Part shown: positions 25,404 to 33,701 of the stretch, in pieces
Numbering within the stretch: position 1 is the stretch's first letter
Layout: each line of letters opens with the position of its first letter
NCBI GenBank assembly: GCA_900320025.1
Contig: ONQW01000002.1
Location: 1 to 64,000, forward strand
DNA: 64,000 bases
Direction of reading: 5' to 3'
DNA from: an uncultured Lachnospiraceae bacterium
GTDB taxonomy: Bacteria; Bacillota; Clostridia; Lachnospirales; Lachnospiraceae
Notes under the pieces: model-generated
Databases searched by the model: none
Seen by the model: only the letters and a program-made list of their open reading frames with translations
Told to the model about the DNA's origin: nothing
Made by a program: the position numbers and the translations under genes

Positions 25404-26522
25404 TCATCTTATCTTGTCTTGCGTTGACGAGCTGCACGCTTCATTCCCTTTCTTCCCCTTATCTCCGTTCTCCCCGCTGTCCTTTCCAGACCTTCTCTTC
25501 CTTCTGACAGCCCTCCGAATTTTGACCGCGACAAGAATCACCGCGGCAGCAATCACGAGATAGGGCAGGAGATAGACGAGCGCAATCAGCAGATTCTGCA
25601 GAAATGATACGAAGCGCTTTCCGCTGTCAGTGAGCGCACTGCGTATCCGTTCCGTAAAGGAGACTTTGTCCGGCCTGTAAAACTTTACTTCGTCCATCGT
25701 CACCGTCACCGTCGAGTAGGAGACATCGTAATCGATCTTCTGGCTGCTGCGTGTGAGCGATGCGATCTCCGCGCGTACATCCGCGAGCTTGTCCTCAATG
25801 GTGATCATGTCCGCAACATTGTCTGCTTTCCCAAGCAGCTCCAAAAGCCTGTCCTGCTCAGTCCTCAGTGCCTTCAGCCTGTCCTGATTGTCCGAATAGG
25901 ACCTCGTCATATCCTGAGAACTGCTTGATTTGTCTATGACCTTTCCATCGATCTGATCCGCACCGTCGAAGAATTTCCCGAAATTACCGGATGGAATCCG
26001 TGCTGTCAGACTCCAGACCCGCTCCGCCTCGCTCTGGTCAAAATCCGACTCTGTATCATACGAATAGCCCCACCCACTATTTGTGCTCTCGCTCTGATCT
26101 GAGATAAATCCGCCGCAGTCCTCGATCAGTTTCTGCATCTGGGCCTTTGCCCTGTCGTAATGCCTCGTCTGAATCTGGGCGCTTCCTGTGTAGACAATTT
26201 TTCTGCTGAGCTCCCCAGCACTCTCCTCCCCGGAGAAATCCACCGCCGTGTTCTCAGTCTCTCCCTCCGCGCTGTCCTCCTCATCAGATCCGGCATGGGA
26301 AGAACTCTCCATATTCTCCCCCGATGCAGACAATGCAGATGCATTGGACAAAGAGGCTATCTCCCCGTCTGTCCCGCCGCGCTCCTCCGCCTCCGGCACG
26401 GCAGCAAACTTTGCAGTCCCCATAGAATTGCTTGCCTGCTGTGCGCCGCAGCCTGCCAGCATACACAGTGCGGCCAGCATCAGGGCGATGGCCTTCCACC
26501 CTCTTCTCCTCTTTTCTCTCAT
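25404..26522 (-). CDS. DUF4349-domain lipoprotein
   Basis: 372 residues with a signal peptide ending in the lipobox LAGC (Cys25 or nearby), so the protein is anchored outside the membrane. A low-complexity Ser/Glu linker (about 30-105) leads to the DUF4349 domain (KIVYTGSAQIQTRHYDRA ... GGFISDQSES ... LTARIPSGNFGKFF ... DYDVSYSTVTVTM) that includes a coiled coil, then a membrane segment (about 310-335) and a basic tail. The domain's function is unknown. The start follows GGGAGG. It has a promoter at 26696-26724 with a terminator hairpin between promoter and gene. Confidence 0.88.
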   Translation of the reverse strand: MREKRRRGWKAIALMLAALCMLAGCGAQQASNSMGTAKFAAVPEAEERGGTDGEIASLSNASALSASGENMESSSHAGSDEEDSAEGETENTAVDFSGEESAGELSRKIVYTGSAQIQTRHYDRAKAQMQKLIEDCGGFISDQSESTNSGWGYSYDTESDFDQSEAERVWSLTARIPSGNFGKFFDGADQIDGKVIDKSSSSQDMTRSYSDNQDRLKALRTEQDRLLELLGKADNVADMITIEDKLADVRAEIASLTRSSQKIDYDVSYSTVTVTMDEVKFYRPDKVSFTERIRSALTDSGKRFVSFLQNLLIALVYLLPYLVIAAAVILVAVKIRRAVRRKRRSGKDSGENGDKGKKGNEACSSSTQDKIR

Positions 26523-26627
26523 AATTCACCTCCCATAACAGATATGCTTCTAACACCCTTTCCTTCTTATATACGCCCTCATGCAGCCTTTCAAACTTGT
26601 CACTGGCACCAAGTGTTCCATCCGAAC

Positions 26628-26693
26628 AAAAAACAGTACCAGCTTTCACGTTTCTTCGCGGAATATCGCGGAAAAACGTTTCTGCTGATACTG
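26628..26693 (-). terminator. Strong terminator between oppA and the DUF4349 gene
   Basis: Minus strand CAGTATCAGC (26684-26693) pairs with GCTGGTACTG (26634-26643), with inner complementary ACGTTT/AAACGT, followed by TTTTTTG. It starts two bases after the -10 of the DUF4349 promoter, so it should act on read-through from opp rather than on newly started transcripts. The rest of 26523-26777 holds no gene. Confidence 0.75.
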
Positions 26694-26695
26694 TC

Positions 26696-26724
26696 ATCAT
26701 AGGGGATAAAGAGGTAAAACACAA
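26696..26724 (-). promoter_or_regulatory. Promoter for DUF4349-sbcD-sbcC
   Basis: Minus strand TTGTGT (26719-26724), 17 bases, TATGAT (26696-26701), about 170 bases before the gene. Confidence 0.6.
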
Positions 26725-26777
26725 CGTAGCCTGACTTTTTGATTCTTTCGAACCATATTTCTTGCCGCTCTCAGGCT

Positions 26778-28499
26778 TTACTTCACCACCACATTCTTGA
26801 AGTACAGGCTGCCGTCGCTGGTCATGTAGTAACCAGTGATATTGTCATGCATCAGATACGTGTTTGACTTGTAGTACAGAGGAAGAACCGGATACTCCGC
26901 AGAAGCTGTCGCATCCGCCTGCTCCACCAGGTCTGCGAATTTTGCGGAATCCGACTCCTTGCGGGCCTCGTCGACAAGCTTATCATAGTCCTTGTTGCTG
27001 TAGAAAACATTGTTGGAGACATCGTCCGTGTACAGCAGCGGAAGGAAGCTCATCGGGTTGTTGTAATCAGCGGACCAGCCCATGGCTGCGACATCATAAT
27101 TGCCGTTCTGTACCGCGTCATAGAACACCGCCCAGTCAGCGGACGAAACCTCAACCTTGATGCCAAGATTCGTTTCCAGCATCTGCGCAATGGCCTCTGC
27201 CACCTTCTTTGCGGTATCATCCGAATAATAGGAAAGCTGCAGCGTCGGGAATGTGGAAGGATCCGAATAGCCCGCCTTTGCCAGGGCTTCCTTTGCCGCA
27301 TCCGGATCGGCCTTCTCAGACAGATCAAAGGTGGAGCGTCCCTCCGTGATATCCTTTCCGTCTACGACATAGCCGGGCGCGAGGAAGCTGTAGGCCGGCT
27401 GCGCATCCAGCTGCACCACGTTGTTGATGAGCTCCGTGCGGTCGATCGCAAGGCAGAGTGCCTTTCTGACATCCGGATTGTTGTACGGCTCCTTCGCGCA
27501 GTTGATGTCATAATAGACGGTGCCGTAGCTGGAGGCCACCTGCAGTCCCGCATTTTCCGCCTTCAGGCGGGCAAGATCTCCGGTCGGCACGCTGCGGATG
27601 CCGTCCACCTCGTTGTTCTCATAGGCGGTAAGCGCCGTGGAGGTATCGGTGATGAAGCGGAAGGTCAGCTTATCGAGAGAAACCTTGTCAGCATCATAGT
27701 AGTTGTCATTTTTGACCAGAACATAGCTCTCATTCTCATTGATTTCACTGAGCTTGAACGGGCCGTCGCACACGTAGGTATCAGGCGAAAGCGTCCACTT
27801 GTCGCCGTTTGCCTCCACCGTCTTCTCCTGCAGCGGGGAATAGACCCACATACTGGCAAGGTCGACAAAATACGAGCAGGTATCCACCAGATCATATTCC
27901 ACCGTCTTGTCGTCAATGGCCTTGACGCCAAAATCCGCGCTGGTATCGCCCTTATAGTAGTCCTCGGCGCCGACAATGTAATCCGTCATCATGTTTGCAT
28001 ACTGCGCCGTTGTCTCCGGCGTGCAGACATGCTTGGCCGCATAGACAAAATCATTTGCGGTGAGGTCGGAACCATCCGACCACTTGAGCCCGTCCCTGAG
28101 ATGGAAGGTGTAAACCGTCATGTCGTCATTGACGTCCCAGCTCTCCGCAAGTCCGGGGACCGTCTCTCCCTTGTCATCCCGCGTAACAAGACCTTCGAAA
28201 CAGTTCGCAAGAATCGGCGCCGCGAACGAATTGTTTGTATAACTGGGATCGATGGAATCCGGCGTGTTGCTGAGCACAAAGGTCATTTCCTGGGCGGCAT
28301 CCGACGCCGCAGGAGCAGCTGTGGACGAGGCTGTTTCACTGGCCGCAGTCTCTGTGGACGCAGACGCTGCAGATTCCGACAGATCAATGGTTTCCTCGGA
28401 AGACCCCGCCGCGCCGGATGACGATGTGCTCCCGCATCCGGTGATAAGCATCGATGCGGCGAGCGCGGCAGTGAGCACTGCACTGACGTTCTTTTTCAT
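26778..28499 (-). CDS. oppA: Oligopeptide ABC transporter substrate-binding lipoprotein
   Basis: 573-residue family 5 solute-binding protein. Signal peptide with lipobox ITGCG (Cys22), a Ser/Ala/Thr linker, then the binding fold ([72 protein letters not shown]). It should capture peptides or similar ligands outside the cell and deliver them to OppBC. It is the last gene of oppBCDFA, behind a 275-base junction with stable hairpins, which could allow separate mRNA stability. The start has GGAGGAG. Confidence 0.93.
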   Translation of the reverse strand: MKKNVSAVLTAALAASMLITGCGSTSSSGAAGSSEETIDLSESAASASTETAASETASSTAAPAASDAAQEMTFVLSNTPDSIDPSYTNNSFAAPILANCFEGLVTRDDKGETVPGLAESWDVNDDMTVYTFHLRDGLKWSDGSDLTANDFVYAAKHVCTPETTAQYANMMTDYIVGAEDYYKGDTSADFGVKAIDDKTVEYDLVDTCSYFVDLASMWVYSPLQEKTVEANGDKWTLSPDTYVCDGPFKLSEINENESYVLVKNDNYYDADKVSLDKLTFRFITDTSTALTAYENNEVDGIRSVPTGDLARLKAENAGLQVASSYGTVYYDINCAKEPYNNPDVRKALCLAIDRTELINNVVQLDAQPAYSFLAPGYVVDGKDITEGRSTFDLSEKADPDAAKEALAKAGYSDPSTFPTLQLSYYSDDTAKKVAEAIAQMLETNLGIKVEVSSADWAVFYDAVQNGNYDVAAMGWSADYNNPMSFLPLLYTDDVSNNVFYSNKDYDKLVDEARKESDSAKFADLVEQADATASAEYPVLPLYYKSNTYLMHDNITGYYMTSDGSLYFKNVVVK

Positions 28500-28774
28500 A
28501 ATTCACTCCTCCTCTGCCCGCCGGAGACGTCGCTCCGGCGGGAAACTGTCCCGCCGGGCGTTGTCTCCCTGCGGAATATCTCCCCGGCATCCCTTCCGGT
28601 ATGCCGGATGTTCTTCCTGAACCAGAATGCATGCAGGTCAAGAATCTATCTCCCAACAGCAAAATTGCCGTTGTTTGCCTTATCTATGGGTCTCAGTCAC
28701 TATATCCCTGTCCGGAAAATTTCATCCGGAACAGGTTTCCCGCTGTCGCCCGGCTTCCTCCCACTCCATTTTTC
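28500..28774 (-). other. Hairpin-rich oppF/oppA junction
   Basis: Several stems on the minus strand: a CCGGA/TCCGG stem near 28725, CCGGCAT/ATGCCGG near 28600, and two mutually exclusive GC stems just before the oppA ribosome binding site. CCGGCGGGA (28535-28543) can pair with TCCCGCCGG (28549-28557), or CTCCGGCGGG (28533-28542) with CCCGCCGGAG (28517-28526). No gene is visible. Confidence 0.7.
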
Positions 28775-29749
28775 TCAATCATAGAGATGGCAGGCACACA
28801 GATGACCGCTGCCCTGGTCCTTCAGCACCGGCGTCTCCTCCGCACAGACCGGTTTTGCAAATGGGCATCTGGTATGGAACCGGCAGCCGGCCGGCGGATC
28901 GATCGGGCTTGGAATATCCCCCTCTATCCCGCTCTGGTTCCGCTGCCTGGCAAGCTTCGGGTTCGCCACCGGGATGCTGTTCAGCAGCCCCCTGGTATAC
29001 GGATGCAGCGGATTGCGGTATAGCTCGTCGGTTTCCGCTGTTTCCACAAGTTCTCCGAGGTACATGACCCCGACGGCATCGGAGACATACCGCACCATCG
29101 ACAGGTCATGCGCAATAAACAGGTATGCGATGCCGCTCTCTTCCTGATATTCCCGCAGCAGGTTGACCACCTGCGCCTGAATGGAGACATCCAGAGCAGA
29201 GATCGGCTCATCACAGATCACGAGCTTCGGCTGCAGGACCAGGGCGCGTGCGATGCCGACCCGCTGCCGCTGCCCTCCGGAAAACTCATGCGCATACCGG
29301 TTTGCATGCTCTCTGGTGAGCCCGACCCGCTCCAGCATACGGAAGACAATGTCGTTGGCTTCCTCCTTCTTTTTCACAATGTGGTGCGCCAGAAGCGGCT
29401 CCGCAATGATATCTCTGACCGTCATTCTGGCATTCAGAGAGGCATATGGATCCTGAAAGATCATCTGCATGTCCTTGCGGAGAGGCTGCAGGACCCTCTG
29501 CGGAAGATGGGAGACGTCCCTGCCCTCAAAAAAAATCGTTCCTTCTGTCGGCTCGTAGATCCGGATGATGGTGCGGGCACAGCTGGATTTTCCGCAGCCG
29601 GACTCTCCGACCAGCCCAAATGTCATGCCCTCGTCAACGGCAAAGCTGACATGATCGACCGCATGGACCTTCCGGCCTCTTCCTGCATCAAAATATTTTG
29701 TAAGATTACTGACTTCCAGCAGATGCTGGCTCTTCGTGGAACTATCCAT
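28775..29749 (-). CDS. oppF: Oligopeptide ABC transporter ATP-binding protein
   Basis: ATPase subunit (324 residues) that powers peptide import together with OppD. Walker A GLVGESGCGKSSCAR, signature FSGGQRQRVGIARAL, Walker B KLVICDEPISALD, H-loop AHDLSMVRYVSD, and the oligopeptide-type C-terminal Cys-rich segment (PAGCRFHTRCPFAKPVC) that may bind an iron-sulfur cluster in this subfamily. The start follows GGAG. Separated from oppD by a copy of the hairpin repeat. Confidence 0.94.
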   Translation of the reverse strand: MDSSTKSQHLLEVSNLTKYFDAGRGRKVHAVDHVSFAVDEGMTFGLVGESGCGKSSCARTIIRIYEPTEGTIFFEGRDVSHLPQRVLQPLRKDMQMIFQDPYASLNARMTVRDIIAEPLLAHHIVKKKEEANDIVFRMLERVGLTREHANRYAHEFSGGQRQRVGIARALVLQPKLVICDEPISALDVSIQAQVVNLLREYQEESGIAYLFIAHDLSMVRYVSDAVGVMYLGELVETAETDELYRNPLHPYTRGLLNSIPVANPKLARQRNQSGIEGDIPSPIDPPAGCRFHTRCPFAKPVCAEETPVLKDQGSGHLCACHLYD

Positions 29750-29810
29750 TCGTTTCTCCTGTCGGGAATTTCTGCCCGAATGCCGGATTCTGTCCTTGTT
29801 TTACTTCGCA

Positions 29811-29877
29811 GCACCGCGGGCGAAATGCCCGGATAGGCTTTCTCCCGGATAGGGACATTGGTAGCAGCACCAATGTC
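29811..29877 (-). repeat. Intercistronic hairpin repeat (oppD/oppF junction)
   Basis: Minus strand: hairpin 2 GACATTGGT/ACCAATGTC (29854-29877), hairpin 3 with arms near GGGAGAAA and TTTCGCCC, and the start of hairpin 4 (GCGGTGCTGC). Hairpin 1 is missing, and the TGA at the edge of hairpin 2 is the stop codon of oppD. Confidence 0.75.
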
Positions 29878-30907
29878 AGTTTTGCCCCTCGCTTTCCGTC
29901 CTGAATGGATTATTTGAAGCCGGTGCCTCCGGGTCGAGCAGCCAGCAACGGGATCTGTGCTCCGTTCCGATGGCGGTAAATTCCGGCAGCGCCTCGGCAC
30001 ATATCCTGCGCGCATATGGACACCGCGGCGCGAACGGGCATCCTCTGGGCGGGTTGGTCATATCAGGCGGAGAGCCCGGGATTGGCTTCAGCCTTCTGCT
30101 TCTGTCCTGTTTCACACTGGGAATCGAATTCAGCAGTCCCAGCGTATACGGATGACGCGGTGAATCAAAAAGATCATCGATACGCGCCTCCTCCATGATC
30201 AGTCCACCGTACAGCACCTCCACCCGGTCACATAGCTCCGCGACCACGCCGAGATCATGGGTGATGAAGATAATGCTGGTCTGATAATCCCGCCGCAATT
30301 CCCGGAGCTGCTTCAAAATCTGATCCTGAATCGTCACATCCAGAGCTGTTGTCGGCTCGTCCGCGATCAGCAGATCAGGATGATTGGCAAGGGCCATGGC
30401 AATCATGATTCGCTGGCGCATTCCACCTGAAAATTCGTGCGGATAGCTGCTGAAACGCTTCTCCGGCTCCGGAATCCGAACCGCCCTGAACAAATCCAGT
30501 GTCTCTTTTTTCCTTTCCTCCCTGCTTTTCTCAGGATGATGAATCGCGATCATCTCCGCGACCTGCTTTCCCACCGGAATCAGCGGATTCAGAGAGGACA
30601 TGGGATCCTGAAAGATCATCGCGATCTTCTCCCCACGGATATCCCGCATCTGTCTGCCCCGGATTCTCGTCAGATCGCTGCCTTCAAACAGCACCGCGGA
30701 ATCCCTGTCAATCTCGGCGGTATCCGGGACAAGTCGTAGCATTGACATACAGGTCACGGATTTGCCGCTTCCCGATTCTCCGACTAGGCCGACGATCTCT
30801 CCCCTGTTCACATGGAAGGACACGCCGCGCACCGCCTGTACATCCCCGCGGCTTGTGTGAAAGGTCGTCTTCAGATTTTTTACCTGCAAAATAGTGTCTT
30901 CGCTCAT
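29876..30907 (-). CDS. oppD: Oligopeptide ABC transporter ATP-binding protein
   Basis: 343-residue ATPase partner of OppF. Walker A GLVGESGSGKSVTCMS, signature FSGGMRQRIMIAMAL, Walker B LLIADEPTTALDV, and the C-terminal Cys motif RGCPFAPRCPYARRIC. Its TGA stop lies in the conserved CTGACA(A/T)TGG of the hairpin repeat that follows, so the last codons may have been altered by insertion of that repeat. The start has only AGGG as ribosome binding site, from the end of another repeat copy. Confidence 0.94.
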   Translation of the reverse strand: MSEDTILQVKNLKTTFHTSRGDVQAVRGVSFHVNRGEIVGLVGESGSGKSVTCMSMLRLVPDTAEIDRDSAVLFEGSDLTRIRGRQMRDIRGEKIAMIFQDPMSSLNPLIPVGKQVAEMIAIHHPEKSREERKKETLDLFRAVRIPEPEKRFSSYPHEFSGGMRQRIMIAMALANHPDLLIADEPTTALDVTIQDQILKQLRELRRDYQTSIIFITHDLGVVAELCDRVEVLYGGLIMEEARIDDLFDSPRHPYTLGLLNSIPSVKQDRSRRLKPIPGSPPDMTNPPRGCPFAPRCPYARRICAEALPEFTAIGTEHRSRCWLLDPEAPASNNPFRTESEGQN

Positions 30908-30918
30908 ATTGATTCCCT

Positions 30919-31041
30919 GTGCCGCGTCCTATGCGGTACCTGCGGGAGAAATGTCCGAATACGCTTTCCCCCGGATCGGGACAATGACACCGAAGATGCC
31001 ATTGTCAGTTTGAATGTGACGTATCAACGTCGCATTCAAAC
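30919..31041 (-). repeat. Intercistronic hairpin repeat, full-length copy (oppC/oppD junction)
   Basis: Four stems in order on the minus strand. Hairpin 1: 14-position stem 31008-31021/31028-31041 around loop TTGATA. Hairpin 2: 30980-30990/30996-31006. Hairpin 3: GGGGGAAAG...TTTCTCCC (about 30943-30973). Hairpin 4: ACCGC...GCGGC (about 30919-30939). It ends at the oppD ribosome binding site. Sequence differences from the copy at 54052 are largely compensatory. Confidence 0.85.
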
Positions 31042-31044
31042 CAC

Positions 31045-32196
31045 TCACTTCTTCAGCTTCGGATCCAGCGCGTCGCGCAGGCCATCCCCGACAAAATTAA
31101 AGCCGAACATGATCAGCACAATGACAAGTGCCGGGATAAAGAGCTGATATGGACTGGTCCGGAGATTCTCTGTCGCGTCATTGCACATGGTGCCGAGACT
31201 TGCGAGCGGCGGCTGCAGGCCAATGCCGAGGAATCCCAGAAATGCCTCCATGAAAATGGCAGAGGGAATCAGCATGGTGACTGTGACGAGAATGGACCCC
31301 ATCGCATTGGGGATCAGGTGCTGAAACAGAATCGTTCTCGTGGAAGATCCGATCGTCCTGGCCGCGACCACAAATTCCTGATTTTTGAGAGACAAAACCT
31401 GCCCGCGCACCACCCTGGCCATGTCCACCCAGTAGACACTGCCAAGTGCGACGATGATGCTCTGAAGACCGGACCCCATGATGACCATGATCAGGATGAC
31501 ATACAGTGTCAGAGGAATGGTGCTGATGATATCCACAATGCGCATCATGATCTGATCCGTCATGCCGCCGACATAGCCGGAGATTCCGCCATAGATAATG
31601 CCGACGATCATATTCACGAAAGCAGCGACAAAAGCTACCAGGAGGGAGACACGCGTTCCATACATCAGCCGTGTCAGAATATCTCTTCCAAGTGCATCTG
31701 TGCCCAGAAGATAGGAACGGTTCCAGATTTTGCGATGATGATATACGGTCAGCTTCTCCGGATTGCAGACCTTATACGGCGTCTTCCCGTAATACAGTCC
31801 GACCTCTGTCCCGCCGCAGTCGAAGATCGTCATCGATCTGGCATCATCATCCCGCACCCTGGTGAGCTGATCTCCCAGTCTGCCGTCCTGGTCCACCCGG
31901 AGGAGCTTCAGATTCTGCGTGATCGTCAGATAACCGTTACCATCCGGCGCATCATAGACTGTCATGCGCGGCGGAATATTAACTACCGTCAGATTCTGCT
32001 CGGCGTAATCATATTTTGTGAAAAACGGGCCAAAGAATGCAAACGCCATCAGAACCGCAATCAGGATCAGCCCGGCGAGCGCAGTCGGCTTGTGCCGGAA
32101 ACGAAACCAGACGTCTCCCGCGAATGTCCTGCTCCTACCCCATATTTTCTCGCGGTCTTCATCAGAAGACGACAGTATTTCCCATTTTTGATCCAT
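31045..32196 (-). CDS. oppC: Oligopeptide ABC transporter permease
   Basis: Inner-membrane permease of the OppC type, about 383 residues. First membrane segment about residues 33-55, then an extracytoplasmic region of some 120 residues (ending NRSYLLGTDALGRDILTRLMYG, quoted in part), then five more membrane segments with the EAA-like loop (EFVVAARTIGSSTRTILFQH). I prefer ATG 32196 with AGAGG seven bases upstream over the in-frame start at 32214. Stop is followed at once by a hairpin repeat. Confidence 0.93.
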   Translation of the reverse strand: MDQKWEILSSSDEDREKIWGRSRTFAGDVWFRFRHKPTALAGLILIAVLMAFAFFGPFFTKYDYAEQNLTVVNIPPRMTVYDAPDGNGYLTITQNLKLLRVDQDGRLGDQLTRVRDDDARSMTIFDCGGTEVGLYYGKTPYKVCNPEKLTVYHHRKIWNRSYLLGTDALGRDILTRLMYGTRVSLLVAFVAAFVNMIVGIIYGGISGYVGGMTDQIMMRIVDIISTIPLTLYVILIMVIMGSGLQSIIVALGSVYWVDMARVVRGQVLSLKNQEFVVAARTIGSSTRTILFQHLIPNAMGSILVTVTMLIPSAIFMEAFLGFLGIGLQPPLASLGTMCNDATENLRTSPYQLFIPALVIVLIMFGFNFVGDGLRDALDPKLKK

Positions 32197-32218
32197 CGCT
32201 TTACCTCTTGCCACTCTC

Positions 32219-32274
32219 TTTGTATCCGCGCTTGTATTCCCGTGCTTTTATCCCCGCACTGTTTTGACCCGTGC
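32219..32274 (-). repeat. Four short degenerate tandem repeats before oppC
   Basis: Minus-strand units AGCACGGGTCAAAAC, AGTGCGGGGATAAA, AGCACGGGAATACA and AGCGCGGATACAAA, 14-15 bases each, ending near the oppC ribosome binding site. An open frame across it has no ribosome binding site and is not called. Confidence 0.55.
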
Positions 32275-32280
32275 TCTTCG

Positions 32281-32323
32281 TATCCGTGGGAGAAATGCCC
32301 GCAGAAATCTTCTTCCGGGTCCG
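32281..32323 (-). repeat. Intercistronic hairpin repeat, diverged partial copy (oppB/oppC junction)
   Basis: Minus strand CCCGGAAGAAGA...GCGGGCATTTCTCCCACGG aligns with hairpin 3 of the full copies. The remaining 32324-32400 holds no gene. Confidence 0.5.
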
Positions 32324-32400
32324 TATGTCGAGATATGAAATGTGCCCTGTGAGATTACCGCGGCCTGATTCCCTGTATAAAACTCTCCCGAATCTGAACA

Positions 32401-33318
32401 TCAGTCATATTTGATTCTCGGGTCGATCATGCAGTAGAACAGATCCACGATCAGCACCATGACCATCAGGAATGCTGCGTAGAAAATCGTGACGCCCATG
32501 ATCGTGGTGTAATCGCGCTGGCTGACACTGTTGACAAAATAGACGCCCAGCCCGGGGATCGCGAAGATTTTCTCGATCACAAAGCTCCCGGTCATCAGAT
32601 TGGCAATGGTCGGTCCGAGCACTGTGATCACCGGAATCAATGCATTTCGAAGTGCATGTCTGGTGATGACACGGAATTCCGACAGGCCCTTTGCCCGCGC
32701 CGTGCGGATGTAATCCTGCCCCATGACCTCGAGCAGACTCGATCTCATCAGACGCGCGATATAGCTGACAGAATACCCGCCAAGTGCAATCACGGGGAGA
32801 ACATATCCCTTCCAGGAATCAATGCCGTAAGTCGGCAGCCAGTTCAGGCGAAAAGCAAAGAAATAAATGAGCAGAGAGGCGATGACAAAAGATGGAATCG
32901 TGACGCCGATGGTCGCAAGGGCCATGAGCAGCATATCCTGCCACTTTCCGTTCTTGACTGCTGCCACGATCCCCATTGGAATGGCTGCCAGCAGGACAAA
33001 CAGGATGGTGATAAAGCCGAGCTTCGCGGATACAGGAAATCCCTGCTCTATAAATCCGTTGACCGTTTTGCCCGGATATTTATAGGACGGCCCAAAATCA
33101 CCGTGCAGAACGCTGACCAGATAATCCTTGAACTGCACCGGGAGAGGGTCGTTCAGATGATATTTCTCGTTCATCGCTTCCTCGATCTGCGGAGAAAGCT
33201 TCTTGTCACTTGTAAACGGTCCTCCCGGTACAGCATGCATCATCAGAAACGTGAGCAGAATGATGAAAAACATGGCGACCAGCATCATCACAAGACGTTT
33301 GATAAAATATCGGAACAT
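32401..33318 (-). CDS. oppB: Oligopeptide ABC transporter permease
   Basis: 305-residue permease with six membrane segments; typical start MFRYFIKRLVMMLVAMFFII, the extracytoplasmic PLPVQFKDYLVSVLHGDFGPS loop and the cytoplasmic EAA motif (QDYIRTARAKGLSEFRVI). First gene of oppBCDFA. ATG 33318 is preferred; the frame extends to a TTG at 33351 lacking a ribosome binding site. Promoter and a leader hairpin lie upstream. Confidence 0.94.
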   Translation of the reverse strand: MFRYFIKRLVMMLVAMFFIILLTFLMMHAVPGGPFTSDKKLSPQIEEAMNEKYHLNDPLPVQFKDYLVSVLHGDFGPSYKYPGKTVNGFIEQGFPVSAKLGFITILFVLLAAIPMGIVAAVKNGKWQDMLLMALATIGVTIPSFVIASLLIYFFAFRLNWLPTYGIDSWKGYVLPVIALGGYSVSYIARLMRSSLLEVMGQDYIRTARAKGLSEFRVITRHALRNALIPVITVLGPTIANLMTGSFVIEKIFAIPGLGVYFVNSVSQRDYTTIMGVTIFYAAFLMVMVLIVDLFYCMIDPRIKYD

Positions 33319-33370
33319 GTGATTTCCCCATTGATCCAGCAAAATTTTCAATTCTGATCCATTTCCTATA

Positions 33371-33403
33371 AGAAAAGGCAGACAGCATCCCTGCCGTCCG
33401 CCT
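33371..33403 (-). terminator. Terminator-like hairpin in the opp leader
   Basis: Minus strand AGGCGGACGGCA (33392-33403) pairs with TGCTGTCTGCCT (33376-33387) over 12 positions (two G-T) around GGGA, followed by TTTTCTT. It starts 19 bases after the -10, so it is inside the opp transcript and could attenuate it. Confidence 0.65.
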
Positions 33404-33422
33404 CCTTGCGGGAATTGTCGCT

Positions 33423-33451
33423 ATTATAGCCGCAAATAATGCTTTTGTAAA
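33423..33451 (-). promoter_or_regulatory. Promoter for oppBCDFA
   Basis: Minus strand TTTACA (33446-33451), 17 bases, TATAAT (33423-33428). The -35 abuts the T-rich end of the tRNA terminator. Confidence 0.8.
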
Positions 33452-33492
33452 TAAAAGAATCCCGTCATTACAACGGATCGTGTAATGACGGG
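33449..33492 (-). terminator. Intrinsic terminator after tRNA-Ala
   Basis: Perfect 12-bp stem CCCGTCATTACA/TGTAATGACGGG with an 8-base loop, followed on the minus strand by ATTCTTTTATTT. Confidence 0.9.
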
Positions 33493-33501
33493 AACGGGAA
33501 A

Positions 33502-33574
33502 TGGAGATAGGGGGATTCGAACCCCTGACCTCTGCGTTGCGAACGCAGCGCTCTCCCAGCTGAGCTATATCCCC
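33502..33574 (-). tRNA. tRNA-Ala (anticodon CGC)
   Basis: 73 bases folding into a complete cloverleaf: acceptor GGGGATA/TATCTCC with discriminator A, D arm GCTC/GAGC, anticodon stem CTGCG/CGCAG with loop TTCGCAA, T loop TTCGAAT with stem GGGG/CCCC. No CCA is encoded. The anticodon CGC reads GCG alanine codons. Confidence 0.95.
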
Positions 33575-33581
33575 ATGTGAG

Positions 33582-33636
33582 GAAGCCGGTTGAATAACCG
33601 ACTTCTCCATTTTATCTTTTTTTTAAAAAAATGCAA
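33582..33636 (-). promoter_or_regulatory. tRNA-Ala promoter and 5' leader hairpin
   Basis: Minus strand TTGCAT (33631-33636), 16-base A/T-only spacer region, TAAAAT (33609-33614). The short leader forms GAAGTCGGTT-ATTC-AACCGGCTTC (33582-33605) just before the tRNA. Confidence 0.65.
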
Positions 33637-33701
33637 GAATTATTTTCATCTTTCGGCGCTGTTTGACAGAATAGCTGTTAAGCGCTGTATGACAGGCCTG
33701 C

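Noticed and set aside
32201..32401. 66-codon frame between oppB and oppC
   Set aside because: Composition reflects hairpin and short tandem repeats; no ribosome binding site at its start.
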